A stretch of 64,000 bases of DNA. Origin: Roseiarcus sp036488815. Lineage in GTDB: Bacteria > Pseudomonadota > Alphaproteobacteria > Rhizobiales > Beijerinckiaceae. The notes beneath the pieces were generated by a model. That model made no database searches. It was not told the DNA's origin and saw nothing but the letters and a program-made list of their open reading frames with translations. The stretch covers positions 62,001-126,000 of the forward strand of contig DASXGX010000118.1 of assembly GCA_036488815.1 (NCBI GenBank). The letters run 5' to 3'. The translations under genes and the position numbers were made by a program. Each line of letters opens with the position of its first letter. Position 1 is the stretch's first letter. Below, piece after piece: positions 1-7,032 of the stretch.

Positions 1-1
1 A

Positions 2-157
2 AATGAAGCGCTTGGCAAGGCCAAGGAAGCGGCCGGGAAGGCGCTGGACGACCGCGAGATGCAGGCCGAAGGCAAAATGCAACACGCCAAAGGGGAAACC
101 CAGCATGCCGTCGGCAGGGCGAAGGATGCGGTGAAGAAAGCGGTGGACGGCGACTGA
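2..157 (+). CDS. CsbD family protein, C-terminal part
   Basis: Only the last 51 codons lie in the window; the start is off the left edge. The visible peptide is hydrophilic and rich in Lys, Ala and Gln, with repeated segments such as KAKEAAGKAL and MQHAKGETQHAVG. This is the low-complexity helical composition of CsbD-like proteins, small stress-induced proteins of unknown biochemical role. In other bacteria csbD genes are controlled by general stress sigma factors, which fits the stress genes that follow. The family call rests on composition and repeat pattern of a fragment. Confidence 0.7.
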   Translation, partial: NEALGKAKEAAGKALDDREMQAEGKMQHAKGETQHAVGRAKDAVKKAVDGD

Positions 158-193
158 CGCCGTCAGGCGGCTACCGGCGCAACGCGCAGGTCC

Positions 194-1165
194 TCACGAG
201 CGCGAGACGTCGGGCGACGTCTCGCGCTCGATTTGCGCGTCGAGAATGGCGCCGATCAGCACGGCGCTGGCGGAGAGCCAGATCCAGGTGAGGAAGATCG
301 CGACCGTCGCGAGCGATCCATAGACCGCCTGGTAATTGCCAAGGCGCGAGACGTACCATCCAAACGCCTCCGAAGAAACGCCCCACAGCGCCGCAGCGAT
401 CAGGGCGCCGGGCCAGAGCGGCGCGTGAGGCGGGCGGCTGCGGCTCGGCCCGACGCGATAGAGAACGGCGATGGATGTCGCGGCAAGAGTGAGGAAAATC
501 GGCCAGCGCAGCCACGCCACCGCGAATGCGATCGCCCCGCCCAACCGGGGCGTGAGCCGGGTGACCAAGGCGGGCTCGGCGGCGACGAAAAGGATGGCGA
601 TCACCATCCAGACGACCGCTCCGATCGTCACCGTCAGCGCAATCGCGTTGAGCCGGATGAGCGATCGCTTTTCGCTCTCGCCGTAAATGGCGTTGAGGCT
701 GTCGAAAAGGGCTTTCGCAGCGGCGGTGGCGCTCCACGCCGCGACGGCGAGGCCCGTGATCAGTCCGAACGAGAGTGAGCGACCCGAGGACGACGCGATG
801 CGCTGCGCCTGATCGATGACGAGGTCGCGCGCGGCGTCTGGAAAGAACGTCGTGAAAGGCGCCAATTGCGACACCACGACGTGCGGGTCGGCGAGCAACC
901 CGTAGACCGATACGAACACGGTGACCGCCGGAGCGAGCGCCAGAATCCCATAGAACGCAACGGCGGCCGCCAGCGAGAACAGCCGGGCGCTGTTGGCGGT
1001 GGAGATCGCGCGAGAAAAAATTCGCCGCCATCCCGACAGGCTTATGCGGCCCACAGACGGCGCAGGCGCCGATCTATCCCCCCACGCTCCTCCCTGGCGG
1101 GCGCGTTCGGCGATAAATCCGGCGAATGCGCTTGTCGCGGCAAGTGCGAGCAGTCGGCGAAACAT
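194..1165 (-). CDS. YihY/BrkB-family inner-membrane protein
   Basis: A 323-residue integral membrane protein with about six hydrophobic segments. The family-typical pattern is visible: an amphipathic N-terminus, then AAAVAFYGILALAP near residue 70, WSATAAAKALFDSLNAIYGE in the middle, and GNYQAVYGSLATVAIFLTWI near the C-terminus. The family (old name ribonuclease BN, an error) has no agreed function; some members are linked to serum resistance or transport. The ATG at 1165 gives a normal family length. It is transcribed away from the DUF883 pair, and a near match to an EcfG promoter lies just upstream (1198-1222). Confidence 0.88.
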   Translation of the reverse strand: MFRRLLALAATSAFAGFIAERARQGGAWGDRSAPAPSVGRISLSGWRRIFSRAISTANSARLFSLAAAVAFYGILALAPAVTVFVSVYGLLADPHVVVSQLAPFTTFFPDAARDLVIDQAQRIASSSGRSLSFGLITGLAVAAWSATAAAKALFDSLNAIYGESEKRSLIRLNAIALTVTIGAVVWMVIAILFVAAEPALVTRLTPRLGGAIAFAVAWLRWPIFLTLAATSIAVLYRVGPSRSRPPHAPLWPGALIAAALWGVSSEAFGWYVSRLGNYQAVYGSLATVAIFLTWIWLSASAVLIGAILDAQIERETSPDVSRS

Positions 1166-1197
1166 AAGGCGATTGTCCTGAGTCGTTCCGAGGGATC

Positions 1198-1222
1198 AAC
1201 AAGCGCCGCCGCGCGAGGTTCC
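1198..1222 (-). promoter_or_regulatory. possible EcfG-type promoter for the BrkB gene
   Basis: Read on the minus strand the sequence is GGAAC, 16 bases, TGTT. The -35 element is an exact match to the EcfG consensus; the -10 differs from CGTT in its first base. It ends 33 bases before the start codon, a suitable distance. It lies back to back with the exact match at 1233-1257. The mismatch makes it a candidate only. Confidence 0.3.
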
Positions 1223-1232
1223 CTGCGGCGGG

Positions 1233-1257
1233 GGAACTCTCTTGCCGTTTGCGCGTT
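1233..1257 (+). promoter_or_regulatory. EcfG-type (general stress) promoter of the DUF883 pair
   Basis: GGAAC at 1233-1237 and CGTT at 1254-1257 are separated by exactly 16 bases. This equals the established -35/-10 consensus of EcfG sigma factors in Alphaproteobacteria. It lies 48 bases before the start codon at 1306, in the right orientation. The presence of phyR-nepR-ecfG about 5 kb away makes the match meaningful. Confidence 0.72.
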
Positions 1258-1305
1258 TCCGTATACGCGCCTGGGCGTGTGGGCGGGCCTGGGGAGGAGG
1301 ACTCC

Positions 1306-1620
1306 ATGAATGAACAGAAGAGCGACGCGGGCGTCACGAAGCAAGCCGCGGACCGTGTCAACGATATCGGCATCGCCGTGGGACGCGACGCAGAGGCGTT
1401 TCGGAACTCCGTAACGCGCAGCGCGTCGGATTTGATGGACAGCGTGAGCGCCCGGCTGCGGTCAGTCGGCGTCGACCCGGACACGCTGGGCAATGCCGCG
1501 CGCGACCAAGCCGGTGAACTCCAACGCTACGTCGAGGGCGAAATTCGCCACCGGCCGCTGCGAGCAGTCGGCCTCGCGCTCGCGCTCGGCGCGATCGTCG
1601 GCTTTCTGACCGCGCGCTGA
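1306..1620 (+). CDS. DUF883 (ElaB/YqjD-like) membrane-anchored protein
   Basis: A 104-residue protein with a long charged helical N-terminal region and one C-terminal hydrophobic segment (AVGLALALGAIVGFLTAR) after a basic RHRPLR stretch. This is the layout of ElaB/YqjD proteins, tail-anchored inner-membrane proteins that in E. coli associate with ribosomes in stationary phase. The ATG at 1306 is preceded by GGAGGAGG at 5-8 bases; upstream in-frame starts lack such a site and would fall beyond the likely transcription start. It is followed two bases later by a holin-like membrane gene, recalling the E. coli yqjD-yqjE arrangement. Confidence 0.85.
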   Translation: MNEQKSDAGVTKQAADRVNDIGIAVGRDAEAFRNSVTRSASDLMDSVSARLRSVGVDPDTLGNAARDQAGELQRYVEGEIRHRPLRAVGLALALGAIVGFLTAR

Positions 1621-1622
1621 CC

Positions 1623-2030
1623 ATGCTGCGGTATCTGGCCTTGGCCGCCGCCGGCGAGGCGCGCGCGGCATTTCGGCGTCAGGCGATCGCAGCCATCTTC
1701 TTCGCAGTCGGCGCGATTCTCGTCATCATTGCGATCGTCTTCGCCGCTTTGGGAGCACGGGACTCGCTGGCGATTTACGCCGCCCTGACGCTAACGCAAG
1801 CGGACCTGGCGGTGGCATGCGCTTTGATCGTCATAGCGGCGATCCTCGTGGCGATCGGCGTTTACCAGCGCCGGCGCCGCATCGAGCGAACGCCGCTCGC
1901 CGCCAGCGCGATTCTGGCGGCGCCAGTCGCGGCCGGGGCGCTGGGCAGGCGGTTCAGCTTCGGAACCGTCATCGCCGTCGCCGCGGTGGTCGCCGGGGCC
2001 TACCTCGGCCGCCAGGCGGGGCGCCGCTGA
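1623..2030 (+). CDS. small membrane protein, YqjE/holin-3-like
   Basis: A 135-residue protein with two strong membrane segments near the N-terminal half (AIAAIFFAVGAILVIIAIVF and LAVACALIVIAAILVAIGVY), a basic turn (YQRRRRIERTP) and another weak hydrophobic stretch close to the C-terminus ending in GRQAGRR. It starts two bases after the DUF883 gene, so the two form one operon. In enterics the partner of a YqjD-type protein is a phage-holin-like protein, which supports this assignment. The exact family is not certain from the sequence alone. It is presumably co-expressed from the EcfG-type promoter at 1233. Confidence 0.65.
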   Translation: MLRYLALAAAGEARAAFRRQAIAAIFFAVGAILVIIAIVFAALGARDSLAIYAALTLTQADLAVACALIVIAAILVAIGVYQRRRRIERTPLAASAILAAPVAAGALGRRFSFGTVIAVAAVVAGAYLGRQAGRR

Positions 2031-2072
2031 ACGCCTCGGCGAAAATTTTATCGAAATATTTTTCGCGCCGAT

Positions 2073-2098
2073 GGAAACCAAACCCGTGTCCATGCGTT
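2073..2098 (+). promoter_or_regulatory. possible EcfG-type promoter for the DUF1328 gene
   Basis: GGAAA, 17 bases, CGTT. The -10 and spacing fit the EcfG consensus; the -35 differs in its last base. It lies about 60 bases before the ATG at 2159, immediately after an AT-rich patch (2039-2066). It is less convincing than the exact matches at 1233, 6928 and 11499. Confidence 0.33.
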
Positions 2099-2158
2099 TG
2101 CAGGGTGTCGTGATCATGGACGTGTGTCGGAGATCACGCCGCTCGGAAGGGTCGCAAG

Positions 2159-2332
2159 ATGGGCAACCTTCTTTATTACGCGATCGTGTTTCTGATCATC
2201 GCCGTCGTCGCCGCGTTCTTCGGCTTCGGTGGCGTAGCGGGAACGGCTATGAGCGGCGCGCAGATCTTGTTCTGGGTGGCGATCGTGTTGTTCATCGTCT
2301 CCGCAATCGCTGGAGTGGTCCGGCGAGTTTGA
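2159..2332 (+). CDS. DUF1328 / UPF0391 (YtjA-like) small membrane protein
   Basis: A 57-residue protein encoded by ATG at 2159 to TGA at 2332. Its sequence begins MGNLLYYAIVFLIIAVVAA, then FFGFGGVAGTA and a second hydrophobic segment ending in VVRRV. This is the two-helix pattern of the UPF0391/DUF1328 family, common in Proteobacteria and often stress-induced, with no known biochemical role. It is alone on its transcript: a strong terminator follows at 2369. Confidence 0.9.
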   Translation: MGNLLYYAIVFLIIAVVAAFFGFGGVAGTAMSGAQILFWVAIVLFIVSAIAGVVRRV

Positions 2333-2365
2333 AGCGTCTTTGGCGCGTGTTTGACCCCCCGTTGA

Positions 2366-3382
2366 CTACCCCGGCGCCGAAGAAGCGTCGGGGTTTTTCC
2401 TGTCCGGCTGAAACGTCAAAATTGACCGCGCCCCGGTGCCGTCGCTCTCCAACCGGAAATCGCCGCCCACCTGCCGCGCGAAGGCGCGGATCAGCGTAAG
2501 GCCGGTGCTCCTGGCGCTTTGCGCGTCGAAGCCTGGGGGCAAGCCCGCCCCATCGTCCCCGATCGTCAGACGCCTGCGGCCGGCGCCTTCGGCCTCCAGC
2601 CGGACCGTGATCGAGCCGGCCGCCTCGCCGGGAAAGCCATGCTCCAAAGCGTTGCTCAGGGATTCGCCCAGCGCCAGCGCCAGCGGCAGGACGAAGTCGG
2701 GGCGCATGTCGATCGGCTCGAAATAGACGGAACAGCGCACTCGCCCTTCGGCGCCATGAGCCTCAATGGACTTGCCGGCGAGGCGCTCGACGAAGGCCGC
2801 GTCGAAGGCGAATCCTTCCCTTTGCGAATCGTTCAGCATCCGGTTGACTTCCGCGATCAGCAGGACCCGCCGCCCCGCGTCGCGCAACGCCCGCCGCGTC
2901 GCCGGGTCGGACGATCTCCTGGCTTGCAGGTCGAGCGCCGAACAGATGACGGAGAGGCTGTTGCCGACCCGGTGCTGGGTTTCGGCGAAGATGGCCGCTT
3001 GCATGGCTTCGCCTCGGCGCGCTTCGCGCAGAGCGTCGGCTTTGAGCGAAAGCGCGCCGATGAGCGCGTTGACGACACCGATCTGCACCGTGGCCAACGC
3101 ACAAATCAACGCGGTCCAATAACCGCCCGCGCCCAGAACGCCGCCAGCCGCCACCCCCGCCATCGCTGCGGCTGCAACAGCCGCCATGGGCCCGAACGCC
3201 AGGGCCTCCCAAGCGACCGCAGGAGCGAACAGCCCGACGGCCGCTCCGGTCGGAAACGCCCACAAGCCGACGCAGCCAAGACAAAACAGCGCGAGGCCGA
3301 AAATGGACGCGGCCAACGGCCTCGCGGACCAACGCCTTTCGCGCGCCCACAGCCTGGCGGACGACCCGTCTTCGGGCTTCAT
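2366..3382 (-). CDS. sensor histidine kinase, HisKA_2/HWE type
   Basis: A 338-residue membrane-bound kinase. Residues 24-115 hold about four membrane segments with little periplasmic sequence. The dimerisation helix carries the phospho-acceptor in FAETQHRVGNSL (His137), typical of the HisKA_2/HWE class. The ATPase domain has an N box (GESLSNALEHGF), a G1 box (DDGAGLPPG) and TGLTLIRAFARQVGG, so it should be active. I start it at ATG 3382, which has AAGGGA about 10 bases upstream; a longer frame to 3553 would run into the divergent Crp-like gene. Kinases of this class often feed PhyR, and this one lies 3.6 kb from phyR, so a role in the general stress response is a reasonable inference. Confidence 0.85.
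   Translation of the reverse strand: MKPEDGSSARLWARERRWSARPLAASIFGLALFCLGCVGLWAFPTGAAVGLFAPAVAWEALAFGPMAAVAAAAMAGVAAGGVLGAGGYWTALICALATVQIGVVNALIGALSLKADALREARRGEAMQAAIFAETQHRVGNSLSVICSALDLQARRSSDPATRRALRDAGRRVLLIAEVNRMLNDSQREGFAFDAAFVERLAGKSIEAHGAEGRVRCSVYFEPIDMRPDFVLPLALALGESLSNALEHGFPGEAAGSITVRLEAEGAGRRRLTIGDDGAGLPPGFDAQSARSTGLTLIRAFARQVGGDFRLESDGTGARSILTFQPDRKNPDASSAPG
2369..2398 (+). terminator. rho-independent terminator after the DUF1328 gene
   Basis: Arms CCCCGGCGC (2369-2377) and GCGTCGGGG (2385-2393) pair over nine positions with one G-U, with a 7-base loop, followed by TTTTT (2394-2398). It lies 36 bases after the DUF1328 stop. The stem begins within the last codons of the convergent kinase gene. 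Confidence 0.85.
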
Positions 3383-3529
3383 GCCACGAATTCCCTTCAA
3401 GAATCCCGTAAGGCTCCCATTGGAACCCCGTTTGCGAATCCGCATTCGTAGCCGCTTGGCGCCAAACGTCTGCTCCGTAGTGAACATAACGGACCACTCG
3501 GCGTTGAATCCCGCAGTGGAGGACGCGAG

Positions 3530-4291
3530 ATGGGATTCGACGAAGCCATACAATCGGACCAGAAGGCGAGTTTCCCTGAAAACAACCTGTTACGAGCGCT
3601 GCGGCGCGACGATTACGAATTGATGCGGCCCCGTCTGACCATCTGCGAGCACCAAGCGGGCGAGACTCTTTATGAACCGGGCGATGTCGTGAACTACGCC
3701 TATTTTCCGTGTGGACGCTCCATGGTGTCATATCGGGTCGTCTTGCCGGACGGACGGGGCGTCGAGACGGCGCTGATCGGCCGAGAGGGGGCCCTAGGCG
3801 GCATTGTCAGCCAAGGAAAGCTGCCCGCTTATGCTCGCGCCCTCGTTCAGTACGAGGGCCAATTCCTGAAAATCCCCTCGCCCCAGCTCGAGAGCCTGAA
3901 GAAGCAATCGCCCAGCCTCAATCATCTCTTCGCCCGTTACGCCGATTGCCTGCTGGCGCAGATTTTCCAATCCACCGCTTGCAACGCCACGCATACGGTC
4001 GAGCAGCGCGCGGCGAAATGGATGCTGGCGACCCTCGACAGGATCGGTTCCGACGAGGTGCCTCTGACGCAAGAGCAACTCGGCGGCCTTTTGGGCGTCG
4101 GTCGCAGTTATGTCAGCCGCGTCCTGCTTGGGTTGCGCGACGAGGGAGTGGTGACGTCGCGGCGCGGCCGCATCCTCGTCGCCCGGCGCCAAGAGCTCCA
4201 AGCGCGCAGCTGCGAATGCAACGATTCCGTGCGAGCGCATTTCGACGAAGTGCTGTGCGGCGTCTATCCGCGCGAGGACGAGGCGATGTAA
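3530..4291 (+). CDS. Crp/Fnr-family transcriptional regulator
   Basis: A 253-residue regulator. An N-terminal cyclic-nucleotide-binding fold (about residues 35-140) has the pattern GETLYEPGDVVNYAYFPCGR and later VETALIGREGALGG. The C-terminal winged helix-turn-helix is EEVPLTQEQLGGLLGVGRSYVSRVL followed by LRDEGVV, the Crp class motif. The Fnr iron-sulfur cysteines at the N-terminus are absent, so it is not an oxygen-sensing Fnr. A Cys-containing tail (RSCECNDS) is of unknown meaning. It is divergent from the HWE kinase gene with a 147-base shared upstream region, and convergent with the kinase-like gene (stop codons 7 bases apart). The ligand is unknown. Confidence 0.85.
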   Translation: MGFDEAIQSDQKASFPENNLLRALRRDDYELMRPRLTICEHQAGETLYEPGDVVNYAYFPCGRSMVSYRVVLPDGRGVETALIGREGALGGIVSQGKLPAYARALVQYEGQFLKIPSPQLESLKKQSPSLNHLFARYADCLLAQIFQSTACNATHTVEQRAAKWMLATLDRIGSDEVPLTQEQLGGLLGVGRSYVSRVLLGLRDEGVVTSRRGRILVARRQELQARSCECNDSVRAHFDEVLCGVYPREDEAM

Positions 4292-4298
4292 CGGTTCG

Positions 4299-6020
4299 TC
4301 AACCGGCGCCCGGCGCCCGGCTCGCCTCGACCATGCCGTCCTCGCGCCAGGTCGTCTTGTCGAGCGCCGGCAGAATCGGGGGCGGGCCGCCTTGGAAGCG
4401 CCAGTGGATGATAACGCCTGGATCGCGGTGCTCGATCGTCGCGCCGAGTTGGACCGCGAGACCCATCATCAGCCGGTCGTCCGGCTTGTTCTTGGCGAGC
4501 TCTCCGTCGGTCGACACGCACAATTCGAGTTGCCGGCGCTCGCGCTCGACGATCAGGATCAGCACGCGACGCGCGCCCTCGGCCCTCATTCCCGCCATGA
4601 CCGACTCGACGAGCGCCAGCCCCATCGGAATGGCGCGGTCGATCATCAGCGCGGTCGTAATCTCGGCCTCAAGCTCTAGCGTCAACCCCGTGCGGCGAAA
4701 GGATTGCGAGAGATGGCGCGTCAGCTCCTCGGCGAAGAGGCGGACTCGCAAGTCGCGCATCCGGCCTTGCGAGAACGCCTTGCGATAGGCGACGGCCAGA
4801 ACCTGGACGCGCGCCTCCATCGCGGTGATGGCTTCGGAATCGTTCGAGGCGCCGTCGAGCCGACGTGACAACGAGAGATAGCTCTGGATGATCTGGAGAC
4901 TGTTCTTGACCCGATGGTGCAATTCGCGAAGCAGGAATTCGTTTTCGGCGGCCGAGCGCTTCAACGAATCCTCGCGGATCGACGATTCGCGCGCCATTTC
5001 GTTGAAGGTCGCGGCGAAGTCTCGCAGTTCGGCCGGCATCCCGACGTCCATGGGCGCGAACGCCTTGGCGCTCTGGCCGCGCCGGCGGGCGAGGATCGCC
5101 AGCTTGATGCCTTCGATCCAGCGCAGCACTTCCGACTGGATCGCCCAGGAATAGACGACATAGAGAGCCGCCAAAGTCGCGAGCGGCGCCACCGACAGAA
5201 CGAGGAAGCGGAACCAGGCCGCGCTGCGCGCCGAAGTGTCGAAGCGCCGCAGGATGTAATATTGCGGGCCGAGCACGGGTTGGGTCGCATAGCTCAGGGT
5301 TGAACCGGACCGCGACGGCGCTTGCGCGGACGCATAGGCTTCGCTGACCGTTTCCGTTTGAGGCAGCCAGCTCTCATCGGCAGGGTCGAGCCCGTCCGCG
5401 ACAATTACCTTTCCGCCCCGCTCCATCAGCGCGACGCCGTCGTTCGGGCCGGGCTTAGGCTCGAACAACTGGTCGAGCAGCTTCCCGTCGACCAGGGCGA
5501 GGGCCGTCCACTTTTGCTCCGAAGACGGCGCCGCCTCGACCTGGAGGGCGAGCAGGCGCTCGCCGCCAGCGACGAATACGCCGAGCGCAATCCGTTGACC
5601 CTGGGAAAAGACGACCCGGGGTTTGTCGCTGAACGCGGCGAGCGCCTTGCCGGCGGCGTTGGCCAGATCGGGACTGCGCCCTCCGGCGCAAGTCCGCCCG
5701 TCGTCGAAACGCACGTCGAGCGCCTGGTAGCCTTCGATCACGCCGGCCATGTCGCTGAGCATTTGGGAGCAGTCGCCGCCGCGCTCGCCGGCCGCGGTCG
5801 CGGCGGCGTCGAGGGTTCGCGTCGCCCCCCTCAGCCAGACGCGGGTGCGGACCACATAGTCATCGGTCGATTGCCGCCAGGCGCGGTCGAGGTCGTTGGT
5901 GAACGACTCGTCCGTCGCCGCTCCGAGCGCAACCGTGAGGACCGCGACCGGAACGATGACGAACGCCATAAGCGCGAGAAGCCGCGTCTTCACGCTGCCG
6001 AAGGGAGCCAGCAATCTCAT
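4299..6020 (-). CDS. kinase-like sensor protein coupled to ecfG; ATP-binding boxes degenerate (PhyP/PhyK-like)
   Basis: A 573-residue membrane protein. A membrane segment (about 15-34) and a second (about 271-292) bracket a periplasmic sensor domain of roughly 235 residues. A HAMP-like linker and the dimerisation helix follow, with the motif ELHHRVKNSLQIIQSYLSL (His368/His369), clearly HisKA_2. The C-terminal domain keeps the overall shape, but the N box (usually NELxTNAxKH) reads VESVMAGMRA and the DDGxG and GLGL boxes are missing. It may therefore not bind ATP and could work as a phosphatase or non-catalytic sensor. ATG 6020 overlaps the ecfG stop by four bases (ATGA), so it is translationally coupled to ecfG. 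This position is typical of regulators of PhyR. Confidence 0.8.
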   Translation of the reverse strand: MRLLAPFGSVKTRLLALMAFVIVPVAVLTVALGAATDESFTNDLDRAWRQSTDDYVVRTRVWLRGATRTLDAAATAAGERGGDCSQMLSDMAGVIEGYQALDVRFDDGRTCAGGRSPDLANAAGKALAAFSDKPRVVFSQGQRIALGVFVAGGERLLALQVEAAPSSEQKWTALALVDGKLLDQLFEPKPGPNDGVALMERGGKVIVADGLDPADESWLPQTETVSEAYASAQAPSRSGSTLSYATQPVLGPQYYILRRFDTSARSAAWFRFLVLSVAPLATLAALYVVYSWAIQSEVLRWIEGIKLAILARRRGQSAKAFAPMDVGMPAELRDFAATFNEMARESSIREDSLKRSAAENEFLLRELHHRVKNSLQIIQSYLSLSRRLDGASNDSEAITAMEARVQVLAVAYRKAFSQGRMRDLRVRLFAEELTRHLSQSFRRTGLTLELEAEITTALMIDRAIPMGLALVESVMAGMRAEGARRVLILIVERERRQLELCVSTDGELAKNKPDDRLMMGLAVQLGATIEHRDPGVIIHWRFQGGPPPILPALDKTTWREDGMVEASRAPGAG

Positions 6021-6616
6021 ACGGGCGATACCGAATTGCCCCCGCGTTTCACCACCGCCTCGACATTGCGATCCGCCGCGTAGTCCTGCGGCCCGCTGAT
6101 GCCCAGCAAATCCGCAAGCTTCGCGCGAGCGCGGTTGACCCGGCTCTTGATCGTTCCTACCGCCACGCCGCAGATGGCCGCGGTCTCCTCGTAGGAAAGC
6201 CCAGAAGCCCCCACCATGATGAGAACTTCGCGCTGTTCCTCGGGGAGCTTCGCGAGGGCGTTGCGGAAGTCGGCGAGATCGATCGCGGCTTCCTGCGAGC
6301 CGGGTACGGACAGCCGCTCCTCGATCAGGCCGTCGATATCCTGGAGCTCCCGCCCCTGCCTGCGGTAGCTGGAGAAATAGGTGTTGCGCAGGATAGTGAA
6401 CAGCCACGCCCTGAGATTGCTGCCCATCTCGAAACTGGATGAGTGGCTCCAAGCCTTGAGCAAAGTGTCCTGGACGAGATCGTCGACCGGCTGCATGGAG
6501 CCGCATAGGGAGGCGGCGAACGCCCGCAGGCCAGGGATTTCCCGGATCAACTGATCCCGGAAGTTCGCCGGCGGTTCCGCTGGCCGCGAAGAATTGTCAT
6601 TTGTCACGCCCGCCAC
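6017..6616 (-). CDS. ecfG: EcfG-type RNA polymerase sigma factor
   Basis: A 199-residue ECF sigma factor of the ECF15 (EcfG) group, the sigma factor of the alphaproteobacterial general stress response. Region 2 is visible as RAFAASLCGSMQPVDDLVQDTLLKAW followed by NLRAWLFTILRNTYFSSYRR. Region 4 is LPEEQREVLIMVGASGLSYEETAA, then VAVGTIKSRVNRARAKL. It is held inactive by NepR and released when phosphorylated PhyR binds NepR. The start at 6616 lies 20 bases inside the nepR gene, so the two are translationally coupled. The kinase-like gene follows with an ATGA overlap. Confidence 0.95.
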   Translation of the reverse strand: MAGVTNDNSSRPAEPPANFRDQLIREIPGLRAFAASLCGSMQPVDDLVQDTLLKAWSHSSSFEMGSNLRAWLFTILRNTYFSSYRRQGRELQDIDGLIEERLSVPGSQEAAIDLADFRNALAKLPEEQREVLIMVGASGLSYEETAAICGVAVGTIKSRVNRARAKLADLLGISGPQDYAADRNVEAVVKRGGNSVSPV

Positions 6617-6824
6617 CTTTCAGTTCCTGCGCTTCCAGCTGTGCCAGCAGGACCAGAAATCGGTCGGGTATCGGTTCTTTGGCGAAGTCGTCGTAATACG
6701 CCTTCAGGGATCGTCCGATCGTCTCCTGCACCGCTTCGCTGAGATGGACATCGGGAAAATCGCCCTCGTCCGTCTCCGCGCCGACCTTTCGCCCTGGTGA
6801 TTCGCCCGAACCAGCTGATTTCAT
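6597..6824 (-). CDS. nepR: NepR anti-sigma factor
   Basis: A 75-residue protein. The core is IGRSLKAYYDDFAKEPIPDRF followed by LVLLAQLE, the hallmark NepR segment that binds EcfG and, competitively, phosphorylated PhyR. The N-terminal 30 residues are charged and probably disordered. I start at ATG 6824, preceded by GAGG at 7 bases; a longer TTG start at 6878 is possible but has no good ribosome site. The 3' end overlaps ecfG by 20 bases. A perfect EcfG promoter lies upstream, which predicts autoregulation. Confidence 0.93.
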   Translation of the reverse strand: MKSAGSGESPGRKVGAETDEGDFPDVHLSEAVQETIGRSLKAYYDDFAKEPIPDRFLVLLAQLEAQELKGGGRDK

Positions 6825-6927
6825 CTGCGCCTCAAGACTGTCGCGTTCGACCACTAGACTTTCACTCCGATGGATCAAGGGAGCCCTCGGGACGTCGCGC
6901 TTTATTCGGCGCTCGGATCAAGCCCAA

Positions 6928-6953
6928 AACGTTCATCCGAGCCTGTTGGTTCC
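6928..6953 (-). promoter_or_regulatory. EcfG promoter of nepR-ecfG (autoregulatory)
   Basis: On the minus strand GGAAC (6953-6949) and CGTT (6931-6928) are separated by exactly 17 bases, the established EcfG promoter consensus. It points to nepR, whose ATG is 104 bases downstream. EcfG promoters at this position are known from several Alphaproteobacteria. It also sits in the divergent region shared with phyR; no equally good match toward phyR was seen. Confidence 0.88.
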
Positions 6954-7032
6954 CTTGAAAACAAAAAATAAATCGCTTGCCAAATTCCCCGGCGACCGCT
7001 GCTTTACGGGTTCTGGGCACGGGAGTCGCACG

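Noticed and set aside
2039..2066. AT-rich hairpin GCGAAAA / TTTTCGC as terminator of the DUF883 pair
   Set aside because: The stem is AT-rich with a long loop; too weak to call a terminator.
3421..3446. GGAAC followed by CATT after 16 bases upstream of the Crp-like gene
   Set aside because: The -10 does not match CGTT; single half-site matches are expected by chance at this length.
6017..6506. Long open frame continuing the kinase-like gene upstream through ecfG
   Set aside because: The extension overlaps the well supported sigma factor gene in another frame and has no family resemblance; the ATG at 6020 gives a membrane segment at the N-terminus and an ATGA overlap.
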